A stretch of DNA of 64,000 bases from Lutjanus erythropterus (Eukaryota > Chordata > Actinopteri > Lutjaniformes > Lutjanidae), in contig CM034591.1 of NCBI GenBank assembly GCA_020091685.1, forward strand, positions 31,021,555-31,085,554, in the 5' to 3' direction. Position numbers and translations under genes: made by a program. Shown piece after piece: positions 48,290-61,900 of this stretch. A model generated the notes under the pieces. That model saw only the letters and a list, made by a program, of their open reading frames with translations. It was not told the DNA's origin and did not search any database. Every line of letters starts with the position of its first letter. Position 1 is the first letter of the stretch.

Positions 48290-50400
48290 TGCTTTCCCAA
48301 AAGTGCATTCCCACTTGGTTTTCAAAAGCAGTAATTCAGATGTCTGGTCCAGATATTTTAGCCATTAATAACTACTCTCTATCTATTGGCATTTTCCTGT
48401 CTTATCTTTGTAATTTTAGCCCAATCTCTAAACTGCCTTTTTATCAAAGTTTTTAGAAAAAAATGTCTCAATCAGAAGATTTCTTTGAACAACAGCTGTG
48501 TATATACTACTAGGGATTTGCGCTATTAGTCGACTCCACGATTAAATGTTGCCACCCTCGCTAGTCAGGACCAGGAAAAGTACTTGGTTAAATTATTTAA
48601 TAATATTATTTCATTTATTATTTATTCATGCACAATGCCACTTAACTGCAGCCGCTGGCCACTAGTCAGTGCTGCAGACCCATCAGACGGCAGCTCCAAT
48701 AGCCAACACAACCCTGGGTGTTTTTAACAGCAAAGTCGGACAGATGACAGCTCATAAAAACAGCGCAGTTTGACAGTGTTTTGATATAGAAATAAGGTTG
48801 AATGTAGACTGTGCCTCAATAAACTGGTATTTAACAACTTCACTGGTGCAGTGTGTAACCACATCCAGCACAGACATGGACATTAGACTCTAAGCAGAGC
48901 AGTTCTCCTGCTGCTAGCACTGCTAACGTTAGCCACACTGTGTAGCACGCTGGCAGCTAACGTCAACTCTGGGTAAACAATGTAGTTTGCCCGCAAACTC
49001 TGTGATCCTTTTCGGTCCGAAAAGGTGAAACATTTAGTGAGTTGTTGTCATGTTTTGTAGGTTAATGTGCAATGTTCGTATTGCACAGTGCAAAGTGGCA
49101 CACATTTCACCAGCATTTAAAATACAATTTGGCGATTGTAGACTGTGATTAACAGCTTCAAATTACTCTTAATACACAGTATTTTTTTTTGGGACAGTCC
49201 GCCAGAGCATATCTTTACATTTTTACATGCTGTAGAGCCATTTTTTGGAGCATTTTAATGTGGTATACATTAATTCAAAGCTTATATCCCAAATTTTAAT
49301 TTTGTAATATGTGATATGTGAGTGTTACTCCTCCCGTTTTATATGCAAAAAGAATTATTGCTCTATCTTATTTGATTACAGTTCTACCTGCATTTAAAAA
49401 TAGATGTGCAAATGGGAGAGCGGACACTCCCGTAGGTAAAAAAGGGTTAACATTATCATTTAATAAATTGTGCTAAATTTTAACTGCTTTCTGAGTGTTT
49501 TCTTATTGCTAGACTAGTCGACTAGTCTAAATTAAAATTTGTATTTAATTGACAGGGAAATTATTTGCAGGAACATCCCTGATTCTTAAAGACACAGACC
49601 TGTGTCGCTTTTAATTTTTAATCCATGACTTCAGCTCAGCCTTTGACACAGTTGCCCATCATGTCTTAATCAGCTGTCTGAAAAACTACATTCACATCAG
49701 TTATGTGATCTGGAATGGCCCAACTCCTTTTTGTTGAAAAGGTCCTCCTCTGTTATACTTGCACATACTTCCTTTGTTCATGCATCTCTCTTCTGTGGGG
49801 TCACTCACAGGTCTATTTTAGTATTCTGGGCCTCTTATTTATAATTATACAAGCTGCCACTGGGGCAAATCATGCTCAGACACAATATCATACTTTGAAG
49901 TACTCCTTTGGGCTCCTCAGCTTTAGTAACTTTAACAATCTCTCATCTTATCCAATCATGTAAAAAAAAAAAAAAAAGAAATAATGTAGGTGTTAAAGTA
50001 GTGCAGTTCTGCTTTATCCAACTGACACATTTAACTAAGATCAGATCATTTCTTTCATCTGCAGAGCTAGAAAAGGTCATCTATGTATTTATCTCCTCCA
50101 GACATGACTGCTGCAATGCACTTTGGACATCCAGAGACAGAAAATTATACAAAATGCTGCTGTCAGGTTGGCTTTTAACACATTCTAACAGAAGGGACCA
50201 CGTCACATGAGTCCTTGCTGCCTTTCACTGGTTACCTTTCAGCTTTATAATTGATTGAAAGACTTGAATAATCAGCTTCTGGCCTATATGTGTGATCTGC
50301 TAACTTCGTGTGAGCTTGATTTACTGCTTGAGATTCTTTGGCCTATTGCTTTCTGGTCCACCAGCTGTGGGGATCTCAGATCATGTTTTATATCTTATTT
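48290..50400 (+). pseudogene. L2-group LINE reverse transcriptase remnant, split by another element
   Basis: Pieces in order on the plus strand: PTWFSKAVIQMSGPDILAI and CNFSPISKLPF (48310-48445), which fit the NFRPISNLPFLSK region. After the inserted element come DFSSAFDTVAHHVLI (from 49627, motif A with the first catalytic Asp) and CGVTHRSILVFWASYL with LPLGQIM (about 49792-49875, the GVPQGS to MLPLGQI region). Last are KIRSFLSSAELEKVIYVFISSRHDCCNAL (50036-50125, given here as landmarks KIRSFLS and SRHDCCNAL), a QNAAVR-like decayed piece and a FHWLPFSF-like piece near 50225. The YADD catalytic segment between LGQI and KIRSFL is missing. Frames change repeatedly and stops are common. The L2 call is from remembered motifs. 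Confidence 0.78.
48511..49581. mobile_element. Element inserted in the L2-like LINE, hAT-like by its ends
   Basis: It starts TAGGGATTTGCGCTATTAGT and ends GCAGGAACATCCCTG; both ends carry TAGGGAT-like and nearby TAGTCGACT words in inverted order (ACTAGTCGACTAGTC near 49513). It separates two halves of a LINE that read as one when it is removed. The flanking 8-mers do not form a clear duplication, so exact limits and superfamily are tentative. Its interior has no long frame. Confidence 0.6.
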
Positions 50401-53400
50401 TGGATTACAGTTTTTTAAATTGTTACAAATATTTGTATTGTTTTCAAAGGTATCTTTATAGATAGAGTTGTAAATTATAAACTGATTTAAGGCTCTCATT
50501 TTGTGTGAATGAATCTTTGGCTGCTGAGCTATTAACCTTACAGTATGTACATTGCATCTACAAGGTAGTTTTCTACTCGCCTGAACATGACAGCTTGGAC
50601 TATCAACAGACTACTAAACTGAAAATTACCGCAGCCACATAAACGGTGACACATTAATTTACTGTTGTACATATTGAAGTACCTTTGAATGGTAATGTGT
50701 TCATTTACTCATGTAGATATACTGAATTGTACTTGGAACAGTAATGTGAGAATTAATCTAAGGAAAAATGTGAACAAACTACATAGTCTGTCAAATCTTT
50801 GGACTGAGATAAGAGAAATGATCATTTGATGGTCAATCTAGCTTTCATGGTCACAGCTCTTTTTGCTCAGGTGGAAAGTGCAGAAGCAACACAAACGTCT
50901 CTCAAGTTTGCAGAAATGATGTGACTGACTTTAGGTTCTTCATGCTGTCTCTAGAACATATAGAGCAGTTCTAAAATTACTCAAGCAGAATGGTTATTGA
51001 TTCATATTTCTGTTCAGTGCCATCATCAGAACATGTTTTAAAAAGAGACTTTGTCACATGTGGCATCAGCAGTCAGTTAACCCACCAGTTAACTGTTTTC
51101 AGAATGGTGACAGTTACAGTTACAGCTGGCTATGAATATTGTTTAGATGAATACAGGCGTATAAAACAAAATAATTTTTGTGTGTTTTGCTGGGTCACAT
51201 TTAAATCACTATATATAATCCTGTAACAAAATACATGCATATTGCACCTCTTAAGTTGCCCATGAGATTTTTCCCTTTTGTTAGACTCAACAGATAAACA
51301 ATTATCATATTGAAGCTATAATTTTCTGCAGTTCCCTGTAGCTTTTAAATACAGTTAGCACTGACTAAATTAGGTAGAAAATGTGCCAGTAAGTAATAGT
51401 GAGAAGAGTTTCAGATACAGACTCTGAGTCCCTCCTCCTGGTGCACCTATCACATCCTGGTGTAATAAAAGAATAAAAGCAGCCTTTTTTTTTTTGCTGT
51501 GGGAGTTTTTCTCTGCTGCCCTCTCCACTGGTCCAAAAGGTCATCAGGTCCTGTTTACTTACGTGAGGATCCATAATGCATGGTTTGTATCGTTTACTTG
51601 AGGGACTCCCTGTGCCACTCATCACTCCCTACTCTGTATGTGACAGAGAGGCCAAAGGAGAGAGGAGATAACCAAGTGTCAGGTCAGTCCTTGGGATGAC
51701 TCTATGCATACATATAAGTGCACTCACACACACAAACACACAATGCTGTGAGCCCAGACGAGGAGAAAAGAGACACTTGAGGAGTATACATAAGGATCTC
51801 CCTCGTGTTTGGTTTCATGCTCTGATAAACCAGTTTTCTCATCAGAATGAACTTTGACCCGGCATGTAGAATATCAATGGATGGATCGCTTTTCTTATAA
51901 GCTGCTGAATTATTAAGCTGTAAGTCAAATTCAAACATTACTCATGAAGACAATAGAGTGGAAGTGCTGCCGGGTCTTTCTGTTGGTCACAGTACAGCTG
52001 CTCTTTTCAATATTAAAGGGATTTTGCTCTTATTCTTCAACAAACATTACTCACTTCTGTTCGATCTATAATAGATAATTACACTTATAACCACGTTATA
52101 ACCGTGTCATGACGTCTGTCATGAGCATGAAGGAGTCTTTATGAATGTTTACGGCAGCTGTCATTAAAGTCAAGCTGAAATTTAAAAAAATACAGCATTC
52201 AAATATATTTAAATGACTGTATGCATTAGGTGCAATGTTTAATTACAGTGTAACAGAAGGGCAGGAAATTCTAAAGAGGTCAGGTGTATGTCCAAGTGGT
52301 CATATGGACAGTTCAGGGGTTGCCTCAGCGTGTGACAAAGACATGAGGTCCCAGACCTTCACTTGGATGGGATTACAGTAAATGTGTGAGTGTGAGTTCA
52401 TGTGTCTATGCATGCATGTGTCATTATGTGTGCATGCTGGCGGCATGTGTCCATGTGTCAGGGGACCCTGGCACCTGCTGATGAAGAAATCAAGTCAGAA
52501 AGTCCTCCCGTGGTCACAAGCTGCCCTCCTACCCCAGGAGTCTTTCTCACCAGTCTGTCATATTGGCTGCTGGTCACCGCTCAATGCCCACAGTCTGATT
52601 AGAAATATGCTTGTGCTCTGTGTTTGTCTGTCTGTGTGTCTGGTGAGGTCACTCAGTCCCACTTCCAGGGGCGTTCTGCCTGTTTCCGTCTCTCTGCTGT
52701 TCTCTCTGTACATTTCTCTTTGCCCCGCGGTGTGGGGGGGGTTCTCATAATGTGTCAGACAAGCAATTTAATTTATTGCTCTCCAAACTTAAGATGTATT
52801 CATTTAAGGGGGCATTTTGTGCACAATTGATCTTTTCCAGAGCAGTTATATTGATGAACAGGTATTACTAATGATACTAATTAAGGTCCAGTTCCATTTA
52901 GTGTGACAGAGCTGTTCCAGTGAGCCAACATATAGAATAGCGACACCCTCACTCTGTTTGACCTGAAAGGAACAGAACTATATTTAGTATAATTAATTGG
53001 TAACACTATGTCATCTCAAAAATGTTGTTGTGAAAAAGGTTCACACTTAACTATTTCTATTTGTTTGGTTTTTTTCCTTATACAGTATGCTGTACAAAAA
53101 CAAATAGCATAATCTACATTTAACTTTAAAAGATGAATTTACAAGTGAGTAATGCAAGCACCCTCCATGTTATGTTAAAATCAAACAGTCGGTAACAGAA
53201 AAGACCAACTAAACCTCATAAATTCAATATCAAGAATATAAAATTCACTTTTTTCACAGGAGACTTTTTGACTTGTACATAGTAGGAAACTATACTTATA
53301 ACATTAGCAATGGCTTCGTTTTATTCAAGTGTCCCAGTAATCCATTCTTCAGCCATTATTCATGTTATTTAAGCCTGTGCCTTCCCTACTGTGACATGTC

Positions 53401-53608
53401 AAAATGTCCTAATTGAAAGGCCCTATAGGAATGTAGTCAGTATACAGTAAACAGCCTGTCATGACTTAGGGTTGATTTGTTGAAAAGATAAATAACCTAA
53501 GACTAATAACCTTGGGCAAAAAGACCACCTGGGCCCCCATTAATTCCCTGTTCATCTTCCTCTTTCTTTTTTTGTCAAATGCTGAAATACGTGGGACCAG
53601 GTGTGCCC
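50401..53608. other. No gene seen
   Basis: 52075-52160 contains TTATAACCACGTTATAACCG and GACGTCTGTCATGAGCATGA, probably a fragment of another dispersed repeat. TG-rich sequence at 52380-52450 and 52610-52650 produces Cys/Val-rich frames without meaning. No exon supported. Confidence 0.45.
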
Positions 53609-53847
53609 TTAAAGCTGGGGTGGGCAGTTTCTTTTTTCTATCATTGCACAAAAATTCCATCATAACCTTTAATTTAAGTAGTCTGAGAGAAAACTAGACT
53701 TCTGCACATCCTCTTGGCTCCGAGATTGTGAAAGACAAACGCTTGGGCTGCGTTGGGTGGATCCTAAACCAAAGCTTTGGTATTTAACAACTTGAGAATG
53801 AAAAAAAATCAACTGTCTTTCTCTAGAATCACATTCTGCACCTTTAA
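53609..53847. mobile_element. Small TTAA-flanked repeat
   Basis: TTAA at 53609-53612 precedes AGCTGGGGTGGGCAGTTTC, and TTAA at 53844-53847 follows ATTCTGCACCT. The ends share only a short inverted AG-TG pattern. The interior phrase GAGAGAAAACTAGACTTCTG is one I recall from a common percomorph repeat. It is probably a MITE of a TTAA-targeting family. Confidence 0.55.
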
Positions 53848-55855
53848 ATACTTTTATTTATAGATATACCCAACATAAGCACGGTATCAGCTGAAACAGT
53901 GAAAGTCTTGATACTAGATTTTGACTCAAGGCCCCTCTTCATGACAGGACCTCAAGATCAGATAATAAAGTAGGACCCACCACTATACCACTTTGCTTAG
54001 TTGATAGTTAAGCCTCTTGTACTAATAATCACTAAATAGTAATATTTAAGGTGTCAGTTGTCCTGCCCTGCAGGTATGACAATTAACAGCTGCAACAAAA
54101 CAAAATAGTGAGGAAGATGTCAATTATTCACAGTTTGTACACACCCACACAGTCAGGAGAAGAGCTCTAATCGCACAAATGACTGAAACCACCTGTGTGG
54201 GTGGACCATGGATTTGTACTGTAGCTCTTTAATGAACTGTTGTTTCCATATCACAAAAGTAGTTAATTGCTGCTTCAGTTACCCCTAACAGCAATTCATT
54301 GTAAGTCACAGAGTGACAACAATAAAACAGTAAATACAGTAGATTGGAAGTAATATATACCATATATAACTTATATAACGTTTACTGAGCCAAAAATTAA
54401 ATCAATCATGATTTATTTTTTGTGTAAGGATTTGACTGATCCTACTACATCAGTAAGATGCATTGATGAAGTGCTGTCACCACACGTCTGTGGAATTAAG
54501 AGCAGTCCAATCATGCATGCAATGCCAAAAGCTATATCAAGCTGTCACCAAATGTTTTACAGAAAAGTTAACATTTTTCCGACTGCATGGGGTAAATTGC
54601 TGGACTGTCACTTTTCAAAAACAAATGTGCTAGAGTAGTCTGAGAAGTTGACAACAGCATTGCATCTTGTGTATCCTGTACACAAGAGGTAATATGTGGA
54701 CTTTTATTTGACCTCCTAAAATGCTGGAGAAAGGTACCTTGTGTCCTATGACTATATAAAGACAGTTCATAGACTCCTAACAAACAGTGCTGTCTCCACC
54801 CTATGAGAACAAACGAGGCAGACTTAAAGTAGATGGAAGAGGAAAGGAACTAGCTGCAGCTCAGAAATCATTCCCCCCAACCCTGTTTAATTACATTGTG
54901 CAGCCCGATGTGAAAAGGTGTCAGAAGAGCACAGAAGCGAATCCTGTCCTAATGAATGGAAACAGATGGGTGAGACAGCGAGCAGGGCTTCCGCCAAGAA
55001 CTGGGGTGGCACAGAGGGAAAGAGGGTGCCAGGGAAAGAAAGGAGTGCCAGATAGAGATGAGGAAAATAGGAAGAATGATGAAGGGGTGCATCAGGGAAG
55101 AAGCCAAAGTTTCTAACTGTCATGCAGTTTCAACACCTTTTGAACATATGTGTACTTATTTAATGACAGTTGTACAAAAACTATATGCTGTGGTAGTGGA
55201 TGAAAATTTGTGTACATTCAGTCCTCCATCGAGGGGTGGAGTGACTGTCATGTTCAGCCCTGGAGTTAAATGTTAATGAGCGGTCCATCAAACCCCAGAG
55301 AAAGAGTGGGGAACAGTGGTGGGCGACAAGCCACAAGCAGCACAACCCTGCATTATATTTTTACTTTTGTTTTTAAATATGACGAGAATGAGAAGAGTGA
55401 GATAATTATATTTGTTTTCAGTACATAGCAACATGTCTGAGTCTCTTGATTGTAATCACTAGTTATCAAGGTACAGTTAAAACGATTTTCTTCCTATTGT
55501 TCTCAACCTTAATCTGTCTCAATTCATTGTACTGATGCTAGAAAAGTAGACTCTCCTTGCAAGAAAAGTGACAGCAACAGTTGTTTCAACAACAACAAGC
55601 CTTCTCAATGTCAAATGTACATACAGGTCAAGGTGCAAAGAGCAGCCAACAACCTGTCTTTGCATTTATATTCAGATAGACCATCAGAAGTGGACATGAT
55701 TTATTCTGGAAGTCAGGTTAAATCAGACAAATCTTTTATTTTCTAACCTAACATTCATTGGCAATGCAACTGTTGAGCCTACAGAGCATCAAAACGATTT
55801 AATATTGGCATATAATGAAATATTCCCTCATTTTCATACTGTACTGCACTTTTCG
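53848..55855. other. No gene seen
   Basis: Purine-rich stretch at about 54800-55110 opens a 109-codon plus frame and a 78-codon minus frame over the same bases; neither has a domain. Confidence 0.45.

Positions 55856-55947
<92 letters not shown>
55856..55947. repeat. CTAT tetranucleotide microsatellite
   Basis: About 23 uninterrupted CTAT (GATA on the other strand) units. Long perfect runs of this kind are usually length-variable. Confidence 0.97.
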
Positions 55948-58900
55948 CCCACATATCTATTGTTGAAATAAAAGAGAAATCTTGTTAAATGAGGATTCAA
56001 TAATGCCATGAAAGGTGAGTGCGAGCGAGAGACTGGGTGATGAAGGGTGAGAGAATCCTCCCCTGAGCATCGCGAATTAGCTTTAGCTGAGTGAGTGCAG
56101 GGATTACTCTGCAGGCTGAAATGGAGTAGTTGTTTAGACAGGGATATAGTATTTAAACAGAGGGATTTCTCTGCCAGACCTCCATGTCTTACTTAGACAC
56201 ACAGTCGTTCACACTTTTGCATAAACACAGGCGCACACACACACAGGAACAGTATGGAAATAACACCATAGAGAGCTTGTGGTACATGAATTGTCAGACA
56301 GAATTTTCCTGTCACCTTAGTTTTCAGAAGAACTTTAGAAAGTAGTCCATTAAGGTTGATTTCAGTTCTGCTGCCCAGTATAATCATTTGTTTTTCTAAA
56401 TGGGGCATTGTTATCATGAAAGTTTTTCTTGGTTTCATAGGAAGATGAAATTATGCTAAATATTAGATTTAGTCTATAGATGGCTCAGTCGTAAAATAAG
56501 GAGCTCAGCTTTTGTCAATGTTCATTTTGTTTAGTCAGGTATTCAAGTCTGTATTGCTGTATGAACCAATTAAGAACATTTCAATGCGTGGTTTAGGCCA
56601 ACACTCTCTCAGCAAGCTATCTGAAAAAAACTTTGCTACTTTAGATTAACAAGTGATGGCCATCAACTGTAATAAACCTTGAACATGACACAACACCGTT
56701 TCCTCTCACTGTGTATAGCACCATTAAATGTTTCTTTAACCAGGTTTTTAACAAGCTAATTAAGTAACTTTCTGAGTCAGAGGCTTGTTAAGGTTCAGGC
56801 TACATTTTAATTAACAGTCCTGAAACACACGGCTCCATCATAACACACGGATCACTGATCGGGTTTTGTGTTGTTTGATTGACTGAAGGAGCCATTATCA
56901 TTATCTCTTTCAGCGTCTCTATTTCACCCAGCTGAAAATAAGAAGCGCTACTTATTAAGTCAGTGTTGTGACTTTCAGTGATAGCTTGTTAATGTAGATT
57001 GACATTTAATGAAGGGATGTTGCAAGAACATATGGTGTAAAGCAGTGTGTGTTTTGTGCAGTAAAGTATGTGTGTGTGTGTATGTGTCCTCTATATTTGT
57101 GTGTACCATACACTTCTCACAAATCCAGAGTGTTAGAAGTGTTGGCTCAGCTGTAATAAGCTTTCTGTGAGGTGCTTTTCTCTGCGTGTGTATCAGCAAA
57201 GTGGGGAGGAAAGGCTCAATAGATTGCTTTGTATGGCTAATTTGCTCAGCTCATTAAATATTGAGGTGAAGGCAGATTTGTGTGATTGCCAATATACTAG
57301 CTCCACTGGTCTTTGTTATGCCTCAGAGCCTGTGAAATGAAAGGGAATGCACTCACTCACTCACACACACACACACAAAAAAAAAAGCGGTAGTGTCATT
57401 TTGTGTGCTGGCAAATGGAAATGCATGCATGAGCATTTGCACTTGACACAGCAGTCTACAATTAGTCAGAGGTAGTCACACATTCACAAATCTGCTTAAC
57501 CATTTTAATATTAGTTTATCGTCTGATGTGTAATCACTTACGCTCGAGTCATTTACTGATCATTTTAGCCATGCTAGTTGTGTGGCCTTAAGGATGGCAA
57601 TGTCAGTATATGTCTGCCTATCTGTTGGATGGTCAGGCCACCACTTTGATGCAGACTTTAATATTTGAACAAAACAAGTAGAGCAACTTGCAAAGAAAGC
57701 AGGAGCACAGAATGACAGGTATGCAGAGTAGACTTTGAGCGGGTGTTTTATGGTAAATGAGTGAAAACTGAAAAAGAAACTGCATCTTTTAAATGTAGCA
57801 CCAAGCCAAACTAATATGATTAACAAGGTAAACATTACTCCTGCTAATTTTAGATTTTGGTTTGAGGCATTGCTGTGTTTATGCCTGGCCTCACACTGCT
57901 GTTAGCAGGCCATTATAGGGACAAGGCCGCTTGGTCTTTGGTGTTGTCAGTTTTTGATGGCACAAAAACCAAATGGCTGTGCAGAAGGCCATTGAATAAA
58001 AGAATGATTTTGAGTCCAATGGGGAAAAAAAGCTAAAGGGCCGAGGAAGATTTTATTTCAATTCAATTTGTTAATGGTATTTACAGGGACGAGAAACTTT
58101 CTCATTATTATCAACTCATTATTTTGAGAGAGTTTCATTCATTTCATTATAATGACTTATAGAATCTTTTTTTTTTCATCACATCGGTGCTAATGAGCTT
58201 CCATAATGACAGACAGCACATGGACAGCAACGCAGTATAACATTTCATAGAGGAGATGTGTGCATATAACACAGTTTGTCACTGTTAACAGAAACCTGTA
58301 GAGTAACATCAGTCTTCACAATCACAGGTCTATCTGACAGTGACATTTCTGTCTATAGTTTCACACTCCTTTTCTTGAGCTCGTCTACATGAGCACTTTC
58401 TCATTTTCTCTCTCGCTCTCTCTCTCTCTGCTATGAGTCTTAGCCCCGTTTTCCACCGGCTCACACTGTACTTGAAATTTAACCAATCAGTGGTTATGTA
58501 CGCAGTGTTTCACTTGATGTTTCCCAATTAGAATCTCATCAAAAGACACTGTCCTGCCCTGGCCGTTAGCATTTCTGTAGACTCTTAGTCATTTAATAGT
58601 AAAACTGCATGACAGAATAAAGAATATATAAGAAACAGAAAGGCAAAGGTTAGAGACATGAACATAACAGTATGAGACAGGAGACAGATAATGAACATTA
58701 GATATTAGATGAAGTTGACAGAAGCTCTCCTTATGCTAATGCTAAAATCTGAATATCAGGTAAGGACGTCAACGTACCTCTCAGTATGGTACACAGTTAG
58801 AGTTAATTTGTGAGTTGGAGTGGGATCAGGCAGTAAAATGTTCTCTCACTCAAACAGCTGTAAAGGATGCTGGTATTGGCCGGGTTCAGGTCTTAGTTTC

Positions 58901-61900
58901 ATACAGCAGGGATCTGGCACACATGAGATGCGCTGAAATGACAGTTACAAACATTGTATTGGAGAAAATATGTAACCTGTGAGCAGCTTGACATGTGCAT
59001 CAATCCAGGAAACAATGCATCAGTGTTTAACAGATTAAAAACTGAGTTAGCCGATCTAAATTTGTATACAACCACGTTTTCCTGGAAGTAAATATAAGAT
59101 TAATTATACAGCTACACACTGCTACCTGACTTGTCTTCACACATCCCTTTTATGACACACATACACAAGCCTGCACATGTCTATTACTATTTGTGTAGGT
59201 GCATATGTGAGGATTTAGGTGTTAGCGTGTTTCACCCTATGACTTTCTCAGCTACAACGTTTAGTGTGTAGCAGTGAACAGCAGTGACGTATGGATATAG
59301 AAACTCACACACTCTGTATTCCTCTATCTCAATCCAGGAACACCAATTCCCCACCACACCTCCTCAAATGGCCACTTTACCTCGATGAATTGGGTTCAAG
59401 TGCAATCTTGGCTATTGTCAGATGTAGTTTAGGGGCTATTTCTTAATGGTGCACCCATTGCTCTCTGTCCTGTTTTCTCTCTTCAAGTCGCTCCATTCCT
59501 TATTGGATAGTGCTGTGTCCTCCTTCTGGGAAGAGAAATGTTTTCCTCAGGTACTTCAGGGCAGCTACAAGGATGTTAAGTGCTGTCAAAACAAGCTTGG
59601 TTCTAAGAAAGAAGAGAAGGTAAATCAAAGGTAAAGGCAGAGATTCACAGTATGACATCCTAACAACTTTGATGGGCAGCAGTACCAATAGATCACTTGT
59701 AGCATTTCTGTTTATATCATACAGAAACATCTTGTTACCACAGAACAGCTCAATAGATGTTGACCCTTGTGACGCCTTGTGAGCTGCTCATGAAGTGTGC
59801 AACACAAGATAGTAACGGATGTTTGCCTTATTTCAACCACCACAAAAAATGACATATTAAAAGGGAAAACTGTAATATATTTACTGTAATCAACCATAAA
59901 ATGACTATATGACAATTATAAAATGCAATATGTCATCAGAGAACAAGGAAACAAGTTGAAATACTGGCTTTTAACAACAACACCATGGCTGTAGTGCCCC
60001 CCTTTGAAAAATCTAGGCCAGAATTTCACCATAATAAGAGTTCAAATTAACGCAGAATGTTTGCCAAATGAGCCAGTGTCTGTTTATGAGTCATAAGAAA
60101 TCATTAATAATGTTTTAGAAGGAGTATATTACAAAGGATTTCAACCTATTTAATATACTGTCTGTCTGACTCCAACTCATTATTTGAATTATTGTACTCA
60201 CATTTGCATGTGTAATTTCCACATATTGCTCCTTGAAGAAATCTATGAATTTGAATTTGTATTTTGTTTTTTTAAGGTGAACTATGATTAAGAGATTAAA
60301 ACATTTGATTAAACTAGTCTTTCTATAGCAAAGATTTAATCAAATTCAAATTAAAAACTGTGAACTTGCTATAAAAATACTGCACAAACACCCAGCTTCA
60401 ACCAAGTACTTGCAGCATTCTGCATTTGCATCCTTGAACACATCATCTTAAGCATCCCTCCTGAGAAGATCTGTGCACACTGCAATTTAAATTTGTGTTT
60501 CATTGTGCGACGTCTGTAATGGTGTCAGGGATGCACGTTTCAGACCATTCTTGTGCCTGATGATGATAAATGAAAAATCAATCGCCCTTAAGGTAAACTT
60601 CATTATATGGTATCAGAAAAAAAAGGCTTAAGGAATGTGCTTTTGTCTCACATTATAAAAAAAAAACACAATGTGAAAACAAGGGGCGGTATTCGGTTAG
60701 AAGGTAGTTATTTTGAAGAATGTTTTATTACATTCATAATTTAAAGCTTTTACTACATAACCTGTGGAGAGAAATATCACACAACCCACATACTCTTCAG
60801 TTTAGGCCCCTGACCATAAAATGTGTAGTATTTATCTTCTAAGGAGTAGATCGATGAATTTGCAGAATCATCCATTATCAATGTTCTGTCTGGCGCTGTA
60901 GATTTGATAACCACCCTCGCTGTCTATGTGGCCACACCTGGAGCCTCTGACCAACTCCCTCCACTGCAGGGATCCAATTTGTCTCCAGTATCAGCTCTGG
61001 ATAATGAGCGCCAACCTGTCAACAGGCCCTGCTGGCAGTGACCGCTCTGTGTGACCCTCTGAGGACGGCTGTGTGTCTGGGCCGCTCTTCCCACTGATTG
61101 ACAACTACACAGAAACAGAGAGAGACAGAGGACCGGAGACAGAGTTTGAGCAAGTGAGAAGAAAAGAGGGCGATGGAGAGGTTGTGAATGTGTAGAGAAA
61201 GAGGATGACAGGTGGAGACAGTGAGAAAGATGGAGTCACTGGAAAAGAAAGAGTATGTCTTTAAAGAGTGAGACTGAGCGTGAAAAAATATCCAAGTTGC
61301 TAATCTATAGTGTCAAAGTAGTTATTACAGGATGACGTGAAAACAAATCATATATAAAGATGAATTTCACTTGATAAAGCAAATATCTTGTCAAATATGC
61401 TATCATATTTATGGACAGTAATGAGTCAAACCTACCACTGTGGACAGGTTTCTGTGATGAAGGCCTCCTTTTGATCCAAAGCAGGACTAAAGGACATACA
61501 TACATCAGGAACATAGAAGAAACTGGTGTCCAAGATCACTTCCTTCACTCAAAACCTGTTTCCAAGGTGGGAAGACCTTATAAAAAATACGTACCGTCAG
61601 CTCTGGTGCATCCCTTCTGTTCATATGGACCATCATTTTTAAACTAAAAATTCATTTAAATAAATGTCTCTTATTGAAGTAACACAGTGGTGATTGAGCC
61701 TATGGCCCACTGATAAACTGGATTTGCATTTGCAGTATTACGAACTGGGTCTCTGTGGTGACTTTTCCAGGAAAAATTACAATCGGCGCATGATTAGTGA
61801 CACGTTTTCCATCATTCGGCAGTGGTCGGTCCACAAGAAAGGGACTGTGAATTAACCGTTACTATGGCAGAACAAAGAAAAGACTGATGACTACAAACAA

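Noticed and set aside
52382..52830. Cys-rich plus frames
   Set aside because: Arise from TG-rich sequence; overlapping frames are equally open.
55856..55947. CRISPR-like array
   Set aside because: It is a pure tetranucleotide run without spacers, in a vertebrate-type sequence.
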